A stretch of 64,000 nucleotides of DNA from Scatophagus argus (taxonomy: Eukaryota; Chordata; Actinopteri; Scatophagidae): NCBI RefSeq assembly GCF_020382885.2, contig NC_058494.1, positions 14,526,001-14,590,000 of the forward strand, written 5' to 3'. The notes under the pieces were generated by a model, which saw only the letters and a program-made list of their open reading frames with translations, was not told the origin of the DNA and ran no database searches. A program made the position numbers and the translations under genes. The stretch's first letter is position 1. Every line of letters begins with the position of its first letter. Shown here piece after piece: positions 13,895 to 49,889 of this stretch.

Positions 13895-14040
13895 ACTTTT
13901 TGAGGAAATAGGTTTATTTGCATTCTGAGGCAGAGTTAGATAAGATGACTGATACCACTCTGATGTCTGTTCAGTAACTATAAAACCACAGCAGCCAGTT
14001 AGGCTGAGCACAGGGGAAAACAGCTCTGTCCAAAGGTCAG
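13895..14040 (+). repeat. Dispersed repeat fragment (GAGTTAGATGAGAAGAT family), copy 1
   Basis: This copy reads GAGTTAGATAAGATGACTGA, then GATACCACTCTGATGTCTG, then CAGCAGCCAGTTAGGC and AGCTCTGTCCAAAGG. The same order of blocks appears at 15395-15745, and in part in the kit 3' region. Confidence 0.5.
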
Positions 14041-15394
14041 GTCCAAAGGTAAGGTCCAAAGGTGGTCTTGGCTCCACAAAGTTACTGTGGCTTGTCAAGA
14101 AATAGTGCAACACACACACACACACAGCCCTGAAAACATCAAATAATCCATTTTGTACTTTATGTTTTGTACAATTTACAAACATATGAATATTGTATTA
14201 ATATTCCATATATTACAAAATGTGAAACTCTTCCTTTAAAGTTGCAAGTATGGAAAATGTGAACGCTTAAAAGCAGTATAAATCACTGGATTAAATCCAA
14301 ATAAATCTAAGGTCTTACGTTGTTTCACTGAGGAAAGATTCTTTATTTTATTTATTATTTTTGACCCACCTCTTAGTCCAATCTGTTCAGTGGGTCATAA
14401 TTGATATGTCAAACACCACAAGTGAAGCATGGATGGACACTTAATAACCACACAGATTGGGTTAAAAAAAACAAAACAAAACCTCTCCACTGCATTAAAG
14501 GAGAAGAAAGACAAATGGACACAGATATCAGCTTTATAATGTCCAGTCAGCAGACAAAGAGCAGTGTTGGATTGCATCAGGGAAAAAAGGTTATGCTGAG
14601 CTTTTGGCCAATCACTGAACGGAGAAACGATGAGGTATTTCTTGAGCTGAAATGTGTGTGTGTTTTTCTGTCAGTCACGTATGGGTTTTGTGTAACCAGC
14701 AAGAAAGGTGTGTGTGTGTGTGTTTGCCTGCCTGTGGGTGTGAAGATAGCTCCATTAGTAGGTGATCGAGTTAGGGTGTGTGTGTGTGTGTGAGTGTGAG
14801 TGAGTGAATGAGTGTGTGTGCGTCACTGAAAAGGAGAAAAGAGAAAGAGAGAGAGAGGGGAGAAAGGGGAAGGTGAAAGAGAACGAGACAGAGAGCGAGG
14901 GGAGGGGGGACTAAGGAGAGAGAGGAATCTTTTTCATTACGTAATCTAATCTAAGTGGCTATTTTTCTTGTATAAAACCTCTGTTGCCCTCTGCGAGACC
15001 GCTGTCCTCATCTGTCTAAAAGCTCTGAGTGAGTCATGCTGTGGGACCACACACACACACACACACACACACGCAAACCAAGTCATAGTGAGTCAGCCAA
15101 GATGTGCTATAGACGCTCACCTCAACGATGAATAATGAAATAGGGAAAGGCATATAAACTGCTCAAATGACATGGGAACTCAGAGGACAGTTAGACATAT
15201 GGATGATCCTGATAGACGCAAACCCGCGCACAAACACACTCAGTGACATCTTCACAGAGCATGTGGGCAGCTGGACCGCAGGCCAGTGAACAGGTGTACT
15301 TTGACACCTTGAGGTGCAGGTTTCCTTTGTCTGAATGGAGATTATGTGGCAGAAGGTCTCCAGCTGGACTGAAACAAAAGTTCAGTTATAATCC

Positions 15395-15745
15395 GTCACT
15401 GCAGCAACAGTTATGGGAAATGGGCTTAGTCACTTTTGGAGAGTTAGATGAGAAGATTGATACCACTCTTCCACCTGCCTGTTAAATAAAGCTTCATCCT
15501 GCAGCCAGTTAGCTTAGCTTAGCACCAAGACTGGAAACAGGGGGAATCAGCGAGCTCTGGCTGAAGAAAATCTGTCTACCAGCACCTCTAAAGCTCACTA
15601 ACTAAAACATCAAATCTTTTCATTTGTTTAATTTGTACACAAAAAGAAATGTGAAAAGGATAATTTGCCATTTCACGGGAAGATATAACAAATTGTCCTT
15701 TCTACACCTTGTTTTTGTAAACAAATGAGATGCAACATGTTAAGT
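15395..15745 (+). repeat. Dispersed repeat (GAGTTAGATGAGAAGAT family), copy 2
   Basis: This is the best-preserved copy in the window. It runs GAGTTAGATGAGAAGATTGA, GCCAGTTAGCTTAGCTTAGC, AGACTGGAAACAGGGGGAA, CTACCAGCACCTCTAAAGCT and CACTAACTAAAACATC. It looks like a teleost non-autonomous repeat of several hundred base pairs. No coding capacity is seen. Confidence 0.55.
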
Positions 15746-17306
15746 AGTGAACTTTAGAGATGCTGACAGGCAGATTTTATTCTTTTTCAGTAGAGCAGCA
15801 GGCGAGCTGTTTCCCCATGTTTGCAGTCTTTGCTGACTGTAGACTTTCCGTCCAGCAGACAGTGAATCCATATTCTCAAGTAGTCCACCACCAGATCGTG
15901 AATAAGCCCTTTTCCCAAGATGTTGAACTGTACCTTTAATGTTAATTTTAATGAGACTGCGACCTGTATGACAAACATTTGGACTACGCTTTCTGGCTGT
16001 AGGCGTTTCTGAGCCTTTACATCAGATGAGTTACCAGATAGTGAAGTCGACCTAATTTTGGGCGAGAATCAACTAAACTTCTTATGGCACAAATGTGAAA
16101 CACTCCTTGGAGGCAGCACTGTGTGCAAAAACATTTTTCACGAGCACATGGTTTGGCTGTAATTTCTCTGTTTCACCCCAGGCTTCTGCAGTCAAAAATG
16201 TCCTTGCCCTCTCTACTACCATCCTCATTCCCCAAAGGGTGCATCTCAGATTATTTGATCAAAACCCCAATTTCAGTCTGCCCCCATGAAACAGTCTGTA
16301 CCTGCACAACTTCCTGGAAAAATGTTGCCATAGTACAATGACTGACCTGACGGCGGGACATGAGATATGTACCTGGACTGTGTTTCCACTTGTGTTCATT
16401 AAAAAGCAGACCAAAGATGTCAGAAAGAAAAATGGTCCACATGTCCTGAAACTGAGCCCCAGTCTGAATGGTTGTGGTTGTGCGGAAGTTTTCTAATTTT
16501 TGTGTTGATTTTCAACCGACAAAAAGAGCCATTATGTTCACATTATTCCAGAAAATGAGACTGAAAATATGAACAAACTGACAAAACATGAAAGTCAGTT
16601 AAGTTGATGTTCGGCTTATCTTCTAGTTTGTTAAGCTTTCATCCTGACATCATGTGATGCAGTGAGGTTAGAAATGAATCATGTGTGTAAGAAAAAAAAA
16701 AACCACCATACACACACAATAATCCCAGTGTCCCTTCACATATTCCTCGAGCAACAGGCAACACACTGATAAAAAAGATAACACACGCCAAACCAACATG
16801 TGTGCACACAAACTCTCTCACACATGCAAAAATGCAGACCTGCCCTAAGGCATAAAGAAAATTCAGCGGTTTACCAGTGACCACAGGGCCCGGAAGTGAA
16901 TTTAAAATGCTTCCCTGATGAGCGTTTTTTGTTTTAATTTAAGGAGAGGTGGAAGAAAAACTGTTTGTGAATTCCAGACTACAACAAATTTGTGGGCTCC
17001 TATAGTTGGCTTTTAATACCTTTGTGAAGAGCTATAATAAAGTGAGGATTTGGCAAAAGCAATTGGGCAATAATATAGATGTATCGCATGTTAATGATGA
17101 AATGTCTGACTTTTAAATTTGGAAAATGACTCGGGTCATGATTACAAAATCAGTCAGTGTTCGTGTCCTTATCGACCTTTTAAAGTGTTTCCATGACTGA
17201 ACTCTCCAAAACATGGATCCATTGAACATGCTGAAGTCTTGATAACAACTGATAATTAATTAATAATAATTATGATTGCGGTGTAGGCTGAGTTTTGAAG
17301 CTGGGA

Positions 17307-17842
17307 GACGTCAGACTATAAAGTGCATCGCAAGCTGAATGAGTTTCTACAGGGAAACTCCTGCTTGTCTGTGATAAACACTTACAACTGTCGTATTAAG
17401 AGGAACAGTCATTCATTTGTATTTGTATATCAATCAGCATTTCAGGAAGGCTACAGGAGCTTTTATTTTATTTTTGCATTATTTTTCCACGCAAAGACTG
17501 TGAGAAACTGTGAAGATGGCTCCGGGAACAACCGACTCATCACCTTGGCCAGTCTCCAGCCAATGCGGGACTGAAAGGAGTGGCAGGGATCCAGAGCAGG
17601 GAGGAGAGGCGCTGCGCTGTGTCTTTAAGCTCCAATGAAATCCATCACGGCTGGAGGGGGGGGGGGACTCGCAGCCTACCGGATCATTGTGTTTGTGCGC
17701 TCATTGCGGTGTAGCGGACCTGCTCTGTGTTACTGCTGTGGATGGGATCTGGTGTACAAATATATGTATTTTAAGCTCATGATGGTTATTCCTGCACCTG
17801 AGACGCATGGAGTAGAGTACAAAGCTTAAAAACCTCCTAACC
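17307..17842 (+). promoter_or_regulatory. Candidate kit core promoter and 5' UTR
   Basis: A CRE-like GACGTCA (17307-17313) lies three bases from a TATAAAG (17317-17323), about 525 bases upstream of the kit ATG. A G12 run sits near 17651. If the TATA box is used, transcription would start near 17345 and leave a 5' UTR of about 500 nt. Mammalian KIT promoters are TATA-less, so this is only a candidate. Confidence 0.25.
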
Positions 17843-31554
<13,712 letters not shown>

Positions 31555-31681
31555 CACACTCTCACACACACACTCACACACACGCACATACATGCTGCTC
31601 TGACACCAAGAGCCATACATACACTCTGTAAACTACTAACAAAACAGTGAAACTAACTCTGAAAACGCTGGCCTTCATGCA

Positions 31682-31728
<47 letters not shown>

Positions 31729-33340
31729 TACACACAGATACTGTATATATATATGGCCTTGCACTGGGCTCTCAGTATTGGCCTCTATCTAATCTCCCCG
31801 CTGGTGATCTCTGTGGTAGGTATGTCAGGTGCACGTCTCTATATACTCCAGTGCTAACTGCCCATCAGATACAACATCACCCATCAGCAGCAGGAGGAGT
31901 TGGGGCTCTCATTTAGATTACATCTTAAGAAAAAACAGAGACTACAAGTACTAGTAAACACCTGACTTTGGACTGTGGAATAGATAGGCAGAGTTGCTGC
32001 TGTGGTGAGTGGACTACAATGGTTTTTGTCAGATTTGTCTCCATTTTTATGGGAATATGTTGAATATTTGGGAGAAGTGACAGTCTGCCTACCAGCACTT
32101 TTAAGTCCATTAATTAACACGTTATATGTTTTTTTTGTTTATTCCATACAAAAAAATTACAATTTGTTGTTTTAATGGGAAGTTTTGCTTGGAACTATTG
32201 GCTGGGTCTGGTAGTCGGGGCTGGTTGCTTATTGAAACTGAACTTTTGCATATTTTCCTTGAGAATTAATACAAGTTTGCACATCTTGTCTTTTGATGTT
32301 TTGAATGAACAAACTTGAGTTCGATAGCACAATCTTTTTTCTAATTTGCTTAAAAAAGAAAGAATTAAGAAAGAAACTTTAGGGAATGCCTTCACTTTAC
32401 TGTTGCAGCATTTTCTAATTTAAATCCCTTGATGTGTGTCAGGACAATACTGGACTGACTCCTGCTTAAAAACAATACAGTTGAACTGTGTGAACCTGTC
32501 AAACTCGTATAAAGCCACAACATGTTGTATTCCTGTCTGATTGTTGCAGAGATTACATAAACAATAGAAACTGCTGAGCTTTTGAGGTGCTGGTATGCAG
32601 ATTTTGTCATCTTTGGACATAACCAGGTGAACCATTTCCAGTTTCCAGTCTTTCTGCTAAGCTAAGCTAACTGGCTCCTGGCTGTATCTGATGCTGCTGC
32701 CATTCTTCTTACTTTCTTCAGCAAGAAAGCAAATAAGCCCATTTCCCAAAATTTGAAACTATTACATCAAGAATCAAAATTTACTGCAAGTTTCAGATTA
32801 ACAGTGAATGGCTGCCTACCTTAAAACTGGCTCTAACAGGCCTTGAAAAAGACACCTTCTGTTAAGAGACCTGCAGTGTCTTATACAAGCATTACAAATG
32901 AGCCATAGTGAGGTGGCATGCAAGAAGCAACCTTAAAAAAAATAATAAAATAAAGCCATAAGTTACAGAAACACTGATTGACACCTGTGTGTTGAAGCTT
33001 TGAATACTGTGACTTGACACACTGATGTGTTGCTGTATGTATTTTATTGTTAGCTTTAGTTATTTTAGTCTCTTTAGCAAAGCCACTGTGGCCAGGTGTT
33101 TAGGACTGATTGTGTGCTCTTTTTACTTGGTTTATGTCCAACTTGTATGCAATGTAAATACAATAGAGATGTGCCTTTTAGATTTTTTTTTTTTTCCCAA
33201 AATACTGAATGCATTTGGTTGTGATACAGATATTGTTGAGAGGGGAGACAGAAGAGTGCTTCTGTAGACTTGTTTAGAGGATCGTGCTGTTTTGATACTG
33301 TTGGTTGACTTGTAATAATAAAGCAAAGTACCTGTGATGG
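31555..33340 (+). other. Probable kit 3' UTR
   Basis: The region runs from the TGA (31552-31554) to an AATAAA at 33317-33322, with a TG-rich stretch after it, which suggests polyadenylation near 33340. It contains CT/CA microsatellites (31681-31733) and two oppositely oriented fragments of one dispersed repeat (about 32085-32190 and 32585-32760). No further open exon is seen. Confidence 0.55.
32085..32760. repeat. Inverted pair of dispersed repeat fragments in the kit 3' UTR
   Basis: The left fragment (plus) reads CTACCAGCACTTTTAAGTCC and ATTAATTAACACGTTATATG. The right fragment (minus) reads GAGGTGCTGGTATGCAGATT, CAGTTTCCAGTCTTTCTGCT and AAGCTAAGCTAACTGGCTCC. Both belong to the family seen at 13895-14040 and 15395-15745. 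Their overlap is only about 50 bp. Confidence 0.45.
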
Positions 33341-33444
33341 TAGAACCAACAGCAGCGTGTTTTCTTTTTCAGTGATGCACAGGGAAGAGGCTACAGCCAT
33401 GCCAGCAGCTCTGTGAAGCTGTACTGCAGGCACAGCGGCAAGCT

Positions 33445-33930
33445 GAATGCTGTCATCAGCCTGCTAACGTGTTCACAGTGACAAAACCATGTTTAGAATG
33501 TCTACCATGTTTAGCATGTTAGCTTGCTAACATTTTTTTAAATTAGCACTTAACACAAAGTACAGCCAAGACTGAAGGAAATGTCAGTTTTGCAAGTAAT
33601 GGGAATACTGAATTGAAACTGAGGTTTTGACCTGATGACGATGCTCAATAACAAGTAAGGAGATCAAAGTTATTACAACTATCCTCAAGACAGCACGAAT
33701 GTCTGCACAGAACGTAATGACGTCCAATAACCGTTGAAATATTTCACCCAAACCATTAATGTCAGCTTCATGATGATGCAAGATCATTGTGATTCATCCT
33801 CTGGGAACCATGAAAATCTGTACAAAATTGAATGACAGTCCATCAATATTCGTCATGGCTTTTCACTGAAAAACGTCTTTGTAGAATCTCATCACAATCC
33901 ATCCAAAAGTTGAAATATTTCCACACTGCC
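33445..33930 (+). repeat. Dispersed teleost repeat (GCATGTTAGCTTGCTAAC family)
   Basis: It begins GTTTAGCATGTTAGCTTGCT, continues with AGCACTTAACACAAAGTACA, and then carries ATGACAGTCCATCAATATTC. It contains a partial internal duplication of TCATGATGATG-type blocks. It is the fullest copy in the window and lies between the kit and clock 3' ends. Confidence 0.5.
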
Positions 33931-34002
33931 AGAGCGTCTAATAGCAGAGCAAAACACAATCGAACTGCAACACACGTGTCACGTATGATATTTTAAACTG
34001 TT

Positions 34003-37000
34003 TTTATTTTCAAATTGACCAAGGGGGGAGCAGGGGGTTATAATAATAGCAAACATTTTGCTTCAAAATATTGATTATTACATTTGACTTTGGGGTAGAT
34101 AAAGGAGCACAGTTCAAGAGCAAAAGAAGGGATATACATACTGTACATACAGTACAGGTAAGCATAGCACTGTTACACTGAATACTGGTGTTCTTAGCTT
34201 TGTGTCTGTGTACAGTATTATACTAGAGCTGGGACTCTTCAGAACCAAATTTTGTAGTGGAAAGGTGATCTGTGTATCTCTGTGGGGGTGGTCAGTGTCA
34301 TGGTGTCCCGTTCCAAATATCCTACAACCTTTCAAGAGCTTTTAAACTTTTTCCCAACCAGGTCAAATTATTGTTGCAAAAACAGAAACAGAAAGTTTGT
34401 AATGGTGAAACATTCAGAAGTTCTTTTACAATGCAAAGCCTGTAAATAAGATTGTATTTAAGATTTTATGTATGGATTGAGCAGTGAGAAACATGATTTT
34501 TCATCACATCCCTCTTCCTTCATCACAAAGCCTGTCAAAAGGTTCCCCATAATCAACAGTTACAACATCCATTAGTCTCTTTATAACACCTTTACATTCT
34601 TTGGGCTGGGTATCAGTGACACAAACTATAAACACTTCAACATTACTTACTCACTTTACAGTGATACCTTAAACACAAACTAGTCTCTGGAGGATCTACA
34701 TTTTCTATGTGATGGGTGGAAGACCTGGTTCAAATAGTAAGACCCTCACTGTAAATCTTCTCTTTTGTTCCTCATTTGCTGACAAAGTCAAGAAGAAGTT
34801 TTGCCCCTGCTTAGCTGCTCAAATAACTATTCCAAATTAAAAACCTATCTCCGAGGGTTACCATTTGAGACTGGTCAGATGTGCAGTTGTCGTGATAAGT
34901 GTTTGTTGTCATTCTGTCATTGTAAAACAATAACACTGCCCTTATTCTTTATAGCTGGACAGGTGACCAATGCTCTGCATTGCCAAACACCCATTCTTCC
35001 TCAGTCACACATCTGTTTCCATATGAAAATATAATGGGTTACAGTGAAAGTTAACATGCATACAAACACTCTCTGACACACAAACATGTATTCAAGTCGA
35101 GCTGTCCCACACACGGGCTTTGCAAAATACTAAGCCCATCCAGAAAGGAAGTTTCTTGAATATTACAATTATTTCTTTATACTGCAACGCAAGAACTGAT
35201 TGGCTATCGCCAGGGGAAGCCAATACAGACCCCCGAGTGATACAAGAAGTAGGATCAAGAAGAGGAGATGCTACGCAAACACACATCCGCACACGCACAC
35301 ACACACAGTCTTTATCACACTCTGAGACAAAACTACACATTTTAAAAGCTCCTTTACCAACCATTACACTTCCCCCAGTCCAAGGCTTTTCTGTTTGATA
35401 TGGCTTACATCTGTAGTAGAGGGGCTGAGCCCATTTCCATCTGTGTTTAAAATGGCCTTGGGCACAGCCCTGGTTTTAACTGCTGTTTGAGAACTGAGAG
35501 ATCAGTGAACTAAACTGCATGAGGGTTTCTGAGGCCTATTAAGAGAAAGAAGAATGAAACACTGATGATACAGAAGACCATGAGACTGTTGCAGGTAAAT
35601 GTAGATTCACTGGTACAATGAAGCCAATCTGTTCCAATCTGTGTGAAGAGCTGAAAAAGATTTTTCTGTATTTCTACCCTGTCACATCTTAACAAACCAC
35701 GATCCTTACAAAATTTTTACTCTCTTCTGAGACTTCACCATATTATCCATACTGTTTTGATAAGAAAACAACACTGAAAGCTTGAAGAAATCTGGGTCAA
35801 ATTTAATTCAATCACCACACCCTTTGTGACACTTCTTACTCTGGTCTTTGTGGCATCACTGGCTAATCCTTCCTGGTCTGGTTCCAGACTGAGGCAGAAG
35901 CAATAAACTTTCCACATTCCTGAGAATACAAGTACCGTCCAGCAACTTCAAACCCTTACTAAGTCAATCATTGTAAGACACAAGGGGCAACAAGCACACG
36001 CACATACACACACACACACACACACACCAAGCACAGACACTCTCATGCACACAGAGATTGTTTTCCCAAAAACAAACATTAGCTCACAAAATCACACCAC
36101 AGATTACAAACAACAAGGTCTCGACAGTGATTTACTGTACACAACCACATCAAGTGCTAAGGTTTCGGGGGGTTGAGGATATACTGTTTGTTACATATAG
36201 GGCTCTCTGACTGTTAAAAAATAATCCCTAATATATACACACGCATGAACTTTATTAGGGGTAATATCTTGTTGGAAAATATATATACGCCTTTGAATAG
36301 TCTGCTCGAAATAAAAACAACATAATTGGCTATGTTATTGGCACTTGGAATCACTAAACCCGTTACACGTACAGTGATCTTCCTGCAAATAATTCAGTAA
36401 ACTGTAATCTAGTTTCTTGCCAAACATAATGTGTAGTTACAAAGGTAAAAAGAGCCATTTTTGTCTCAGAGACACAGTGTTTAAAAACACACAAAAGAAA
36501 AAACCCACGCCCAACCATTTTTTTAAACAAACTGACAAAACTTATTAAAGCCTTATTATGGACTTTTTTCTTTTAGAGAAAGGGGTAGAGAAAGGGTTCT
36601 GAGATCAGAAAACACTTGAACAAAGTAAAAATTTGTTTTTCAAAAGCGACTAATAAAAGCTTACACAGTTATTCTTTCCATGCAATCATATAAAATACTA
36701 CAGTTCTGTTTCCTGTTAGGCTATATTGGATATTTACAGGTTGTCTTTTATCATACAGTAAATCTGTACAAGGATCAGTCCACTTGACACACCTTTAAAG
36801 AAAAAAAGAAAAAAAAAGTCTTTTGTTACCGTGTTCTCTCAATTTTTGTGGGGTTCACACTTCCTCCTCTGGTGATGGAAAGGGAGATATTAATCCATCC
36901 TGTTGCCATGCTGACAGTCCTGGGAGAGTTCCTTGCATTTCCTTGCAATTCATTTCTTTCAGATAGAGGAAGGGAGGGCCATTATTTTGGGGAAAGGGAT

Positions 37001-37072
37001 ATTTGTCGATACATGACCAACACAACTGTATGCAGCAATCCCTCAAGAGTTTCACGTGTTTTCCGCCAGTCT
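34003..37072 (-). other. Probable clock 3' UTR
   Basis: The region runs downstream from the clock TAA. The minus strand has AATAAA at 34008-34003 (TTTATT on plus), a candidate poly(A) signal about 3.07 kb past the stop. No other gene is recognised. It includes a CA microsatellite (about 36006-36027) and AT-rich blocks. Mammalian CLOCK also has a long 3' UTR. The exact end is a guess. Confidence 0.35.
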
Positions 37073-46330
<9,258 letters not shown>

Positions 46331-46347
<17 letters not shown>

Positions 46348-46419
46348 GATGGCTGCTGATCAGGGCTGTGGTTGTAGTGCTTTGCTCTTTAGGCGTGAGG
46401 TAGGCATTTGGAAGACCAC
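46331..46419 (-). other. clock exon carrying the start codon, with 5' UTR
   Basis: A CTCGGCAG acceptor ends at 46420 on the minus strand. The exon has 72 nt of 5' UTR, then the ATG at 46347-46345 and 17 coding bases, and then GTATGT. Confidence 0.6.
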
Positions 46420-49400
46420 CTGCCGAGACAGAAAAACAATTATTCTATTGGCTTAAGTGCCAGTTATGATTTATAAATACTGCAATATGGACTTAAGTAA
46501 ATGAACATAAGTAAATGTTTTGACACATGATGTAGTACACAGGAGCCCGAAAATAGTGCCCCTGCTCTACTCCTTAAACCCCAAATTAATTCTGAATTAA
46601 GAATACATACTGATTTACATTTTATTACCAAAAACTGAAATCAAATTATTCCCATTCCTTATTAGTTGAATATACACATTTGTAATTGCACTCATACAAA
46701 AACAGAGTCAACTTGACAAACAGGTTAACAAGTCAGGTCTCAAATGAGAACAACCCATAATCAAAATAGTCATACATTCTCTCATGGTGTTACTTATAGA
46801 TGGAATTACAGTGAAAATAAATTATTCCCTGTTTTGCTGGGGACCCCTAGAACCTCCTAAGGGACCCCACTTTTGAAAATCTGGAGAAGTCTGAAAGAAA
46901 GGTCTGCCAAGAAAAAAATTCAAACCTTTTTTTAAGCTAACCGAAGTGCATCACATCACAGCTCTGTGAGTGTGTGTGTGTGTGTAGTCACTTCTCACCC
47001 CAATGCAGCTTATGCACTCAGTCAGTCAACGTATTTTCTCAGGGGTCGTGGAAAGGGTTTGGGGCCGAAGATGACTCTATGGTCAAAACTGGTGTTGAGG
47101 TCATCAGGGTCACGAGAGGAGACCAGACCACGAGAAAGGCATGGTGTTCAACCAAACCTGTGGGGGAAATCAGAGCAGAAACCTTGTCATGTGGAGTCAG
47201 CAGGTCAATTTGGGGGCAGTTTTGAGCATTTTCTCATCTTTACATCTTTACTGTCACTGTGATAGTGATAATGAAGACAATTCACTCTGAATGAAACATC
47301 TCTCCATCTAATTATTATTGTTGTAGAAACAGATGCTACGTTACATAAAAAAAATGTTCACTTGCATATGAATTTTAGATTTTAACAATGCAGCAGAACA
47401 TGTTACCATGATACCAGTGCAGAAGATCAACTTTACTGACAATTTTACAGTGCGTCATTTAGCATACATTAAATTGTACCCTGATGAACCCCCCCCCCCA
47501 AAAAAAACAGCTGCATCCAATTAATACTGTGAATGACTATTCTTTTACAATTATATTCATCCTAAACAGCTTGCAAATAAATTAATAAATAAATATCTAA
47601 TTAAATATTATATATATTTTATAAATGAAGACTGTTGAACAGTCCAGGAATCCAAGTTATTGCACCACCAAACATGAATAACACACATCGGTGCAACAAG
47701 GAAAACTTGGAATAAATCTGTTATTATGCATACATTATTAGTACTCCAGGGACTCTTGGAGCACAGTGACCCAGTTATGGAAAAAGTGGTGATCAAGTAT
47801 TTTTTTAGGACTTACTTTCTGGAATGTCTCTTTGCAGGCAAAATTATTTGCCGTTTTATTTCTGATCCTTCTAGGCACTAACAAATGTTCACGTTAGCCA
47901 CTGCTCACCTGCAACACAAATAACCCACACTCATTTCCAAACATACTACAGAGCTTGTTTTCACTATTTAATTACCATGCATTCAAATTCTAGGGATTAG
48001 CAAGGAATGTAAATATGTTTAGTCAAAAATTAGTCAAATAAAATAGTCAAAAAGTGTCCAGCACTTTCTCACAGGCCAGTGTACCATCTTTATATTATTT
48101 CTTTTGTCGAACAAACAGTCCATAGATAAAATGTATTTATATTACTATTAGATTAGGGCTGTAACTAGTGATTATTTTCATTATCAGATAATAACTGATG
48201 AATTGTTTTGTTTGTTAGTGTCAGAAAACAGCAGAAAATGGCTGTCAAAAATTCCTGAAGCTCCTGGCATCAAAATGAGCTCTGACTGTCCAAACATCCA
48301 CAGATGTTTATTTTAGAATGATATGAAATACAAAAATGTCGCAAATCCTGACAGTTGAGAAGCAGGAGCAGATTAATTAATGTAATTTTTGCTACTTAAT
48401 CAAATAACCAAAACCAGTATGATTCCTGTTTTCTTTTCAGACAAGCAACTATGTGAGTAAATCTTTTCAGCTGCATTATTTTTTAATCATCTATTCATCA
48501 GCCTATAATTTTCTCAATTAATCATTTGGTCCTCTTGGATTTTCCCAAAGCCCAAACATCTCCAAAGTGCTTGTTCTATCTGACAAGCAGTCTAAAACTT
48601 CAATAACTAACTAGACGGCAGGGATTCACGCTTAGAAAATGCTGATTGATCGACAAATCATTCAAATGATGTCTAAGAGTTAGGTGAACAGCCTAAGAAT
48701 CACTTGCCAAGCAGATACTTCATCAGTCAGACAACACTGGATCACACTGTGCCCCTACAAACCTCATCTAGGAGGACTGGGTCAGATATGGCAGCATAAA
48801 GCAAGGTCGGAGTAGGTACAGTAAAACCAATGGAAAACATTAACGACCCGTTGGATTATCTTATGGCGTTTAGTTTAGAGGGAGATCATAATGAGATTCA
48901 GGCATTTTGTTGAAACATCTTAAGGTTCCCGTATTGGTCCCGACTCTCTACTTTAGAAAGCACCAGATTGATACACAGTCATGTATTCGCAATGGCTAAT
49001 AAGTGAAGCCTAGTTAGGCTGAGCTTGTTCATTTAGCGATTCTGCTCAGTGTACACCACTGCCAGTGACACCGATAACAGCAATATGGTCCACTGGACAC
49101 CATATAATGCAGGCCAAAATAGTCATTAGCTATTAGACAGACAAAGTAACATTTTTAATATACCTTTTAGAGCCACAGGTGTTCGTTACACAACCGTAAG
49201 AGAGCAACCCATATAGCTAGCTAGCAGGCTAACTAAGCTTGCTACCGAAAACTGCCCATTTAACTCAGAGATTTAATGCTCTTACTGACCCGTTTCCTCC
49301 CGCTACACTCACAAACGCTGAATGACACAGTTATGGCAGGTAAAACATTTCACGTATGTGAAATAAATAGGAGGAAGAGCAGCCCCTATTATGGCAAGCT

Positions 49401-49889
49401 GGCACCGAGCCTCAAGCTGTCACGCAACAACTGACATTGAAGACAAAATAATCCCTAAAATATTACCATTGGTCCTCAAACACCGCGAGAAAACTGAGCT
49501 GAAACATCCGCGCGGGGCAAGATCCTCGTAAAATCCCACAGAAACGTAAATGTCGGTCGCGGAGAAATGTCTAAAACCAGCAATGGTGGAAACATTTTCG
49601 CGGCAGATGTATGTACACACACAGACACAGTCCACGGGCACACACATACACACACTGACAGGAATACGCGCACACGCTCGCCCACTCGTACACATAGACA
49701 CAGGCGGCTCTGAATGTGGGTCACTGGGCCTTGCTCTCCCTCAAGCGTGCGGAAACAGTCCCGAAGCCTCCTCTGCAGTCCGACCGCTTCCGCACGCTAA
49801 AAAAAAACACCGTTTACCGACAACAACCGCCGTGCTGTTTTAGAGTAAATGACCGTCGCTAGCTTTTGATATGCATTAAAAATCCTTAC
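46420..49889 (-). other. clock 5' intron region
   Basis: About 3.5 kb between the start-codon exon and a likely first non-coding exon. It holds an ATTAATTGAT-rich dispersed repeat (about 48150-48560, starting AGGGCTGTAACTAGTGATTA) and a C9/A8 homopolymer pair near 47490. CpG is richer from about 49490 to 49570. No protein homology is seen. Confidence 0.45.

Larger units (their letters stand above)
9211..17300. other. Intergenic region between fip1l1 and kit
   Basis: No exon chain with homology to a known protein was found on either strand. Contents recognised: a Tc1-like element (9318-9795), old dispersed repeat fragments (about 10640-11030, 13895-14040 and 15395-15745), CA/TG simple repeats (about 12220-12275, 14709-14722, 14776-14795, 15049-15073), a hexamer-like ATCTGT stretch (about 13325-13370) and a GA-rich stretch (about 14830-14930). 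In mammals lnx1, chic2, gsx2 and pdgfra lie between the two flanking genes; none is seen here. Enhancers cannot be excluded. Confidence 0.6.

Noticed and set aside
9211..17300. Possible gene between fip1l1 and kit
   Set aside because: Open frames here are short, lack consistent splice sites and show no family resemblance. Several are clearly antisense of GA/CT or CA/GT simple repeats.
33970..33977. ACACGTGT E-box near the clock 3' end as a feedback site
   Set aside because: A single E-box is expected by chance at this scale, and it lies about 16 kb from the clock promoter, between two 3' ends.
49420..49843. Open frames on both strands in the CpG-richer region near 49.5 kb
   Set aside because: They arise from GT/CA-rich and CpG-rich sequence in the clock 5' region, with no homology and no splice partners.
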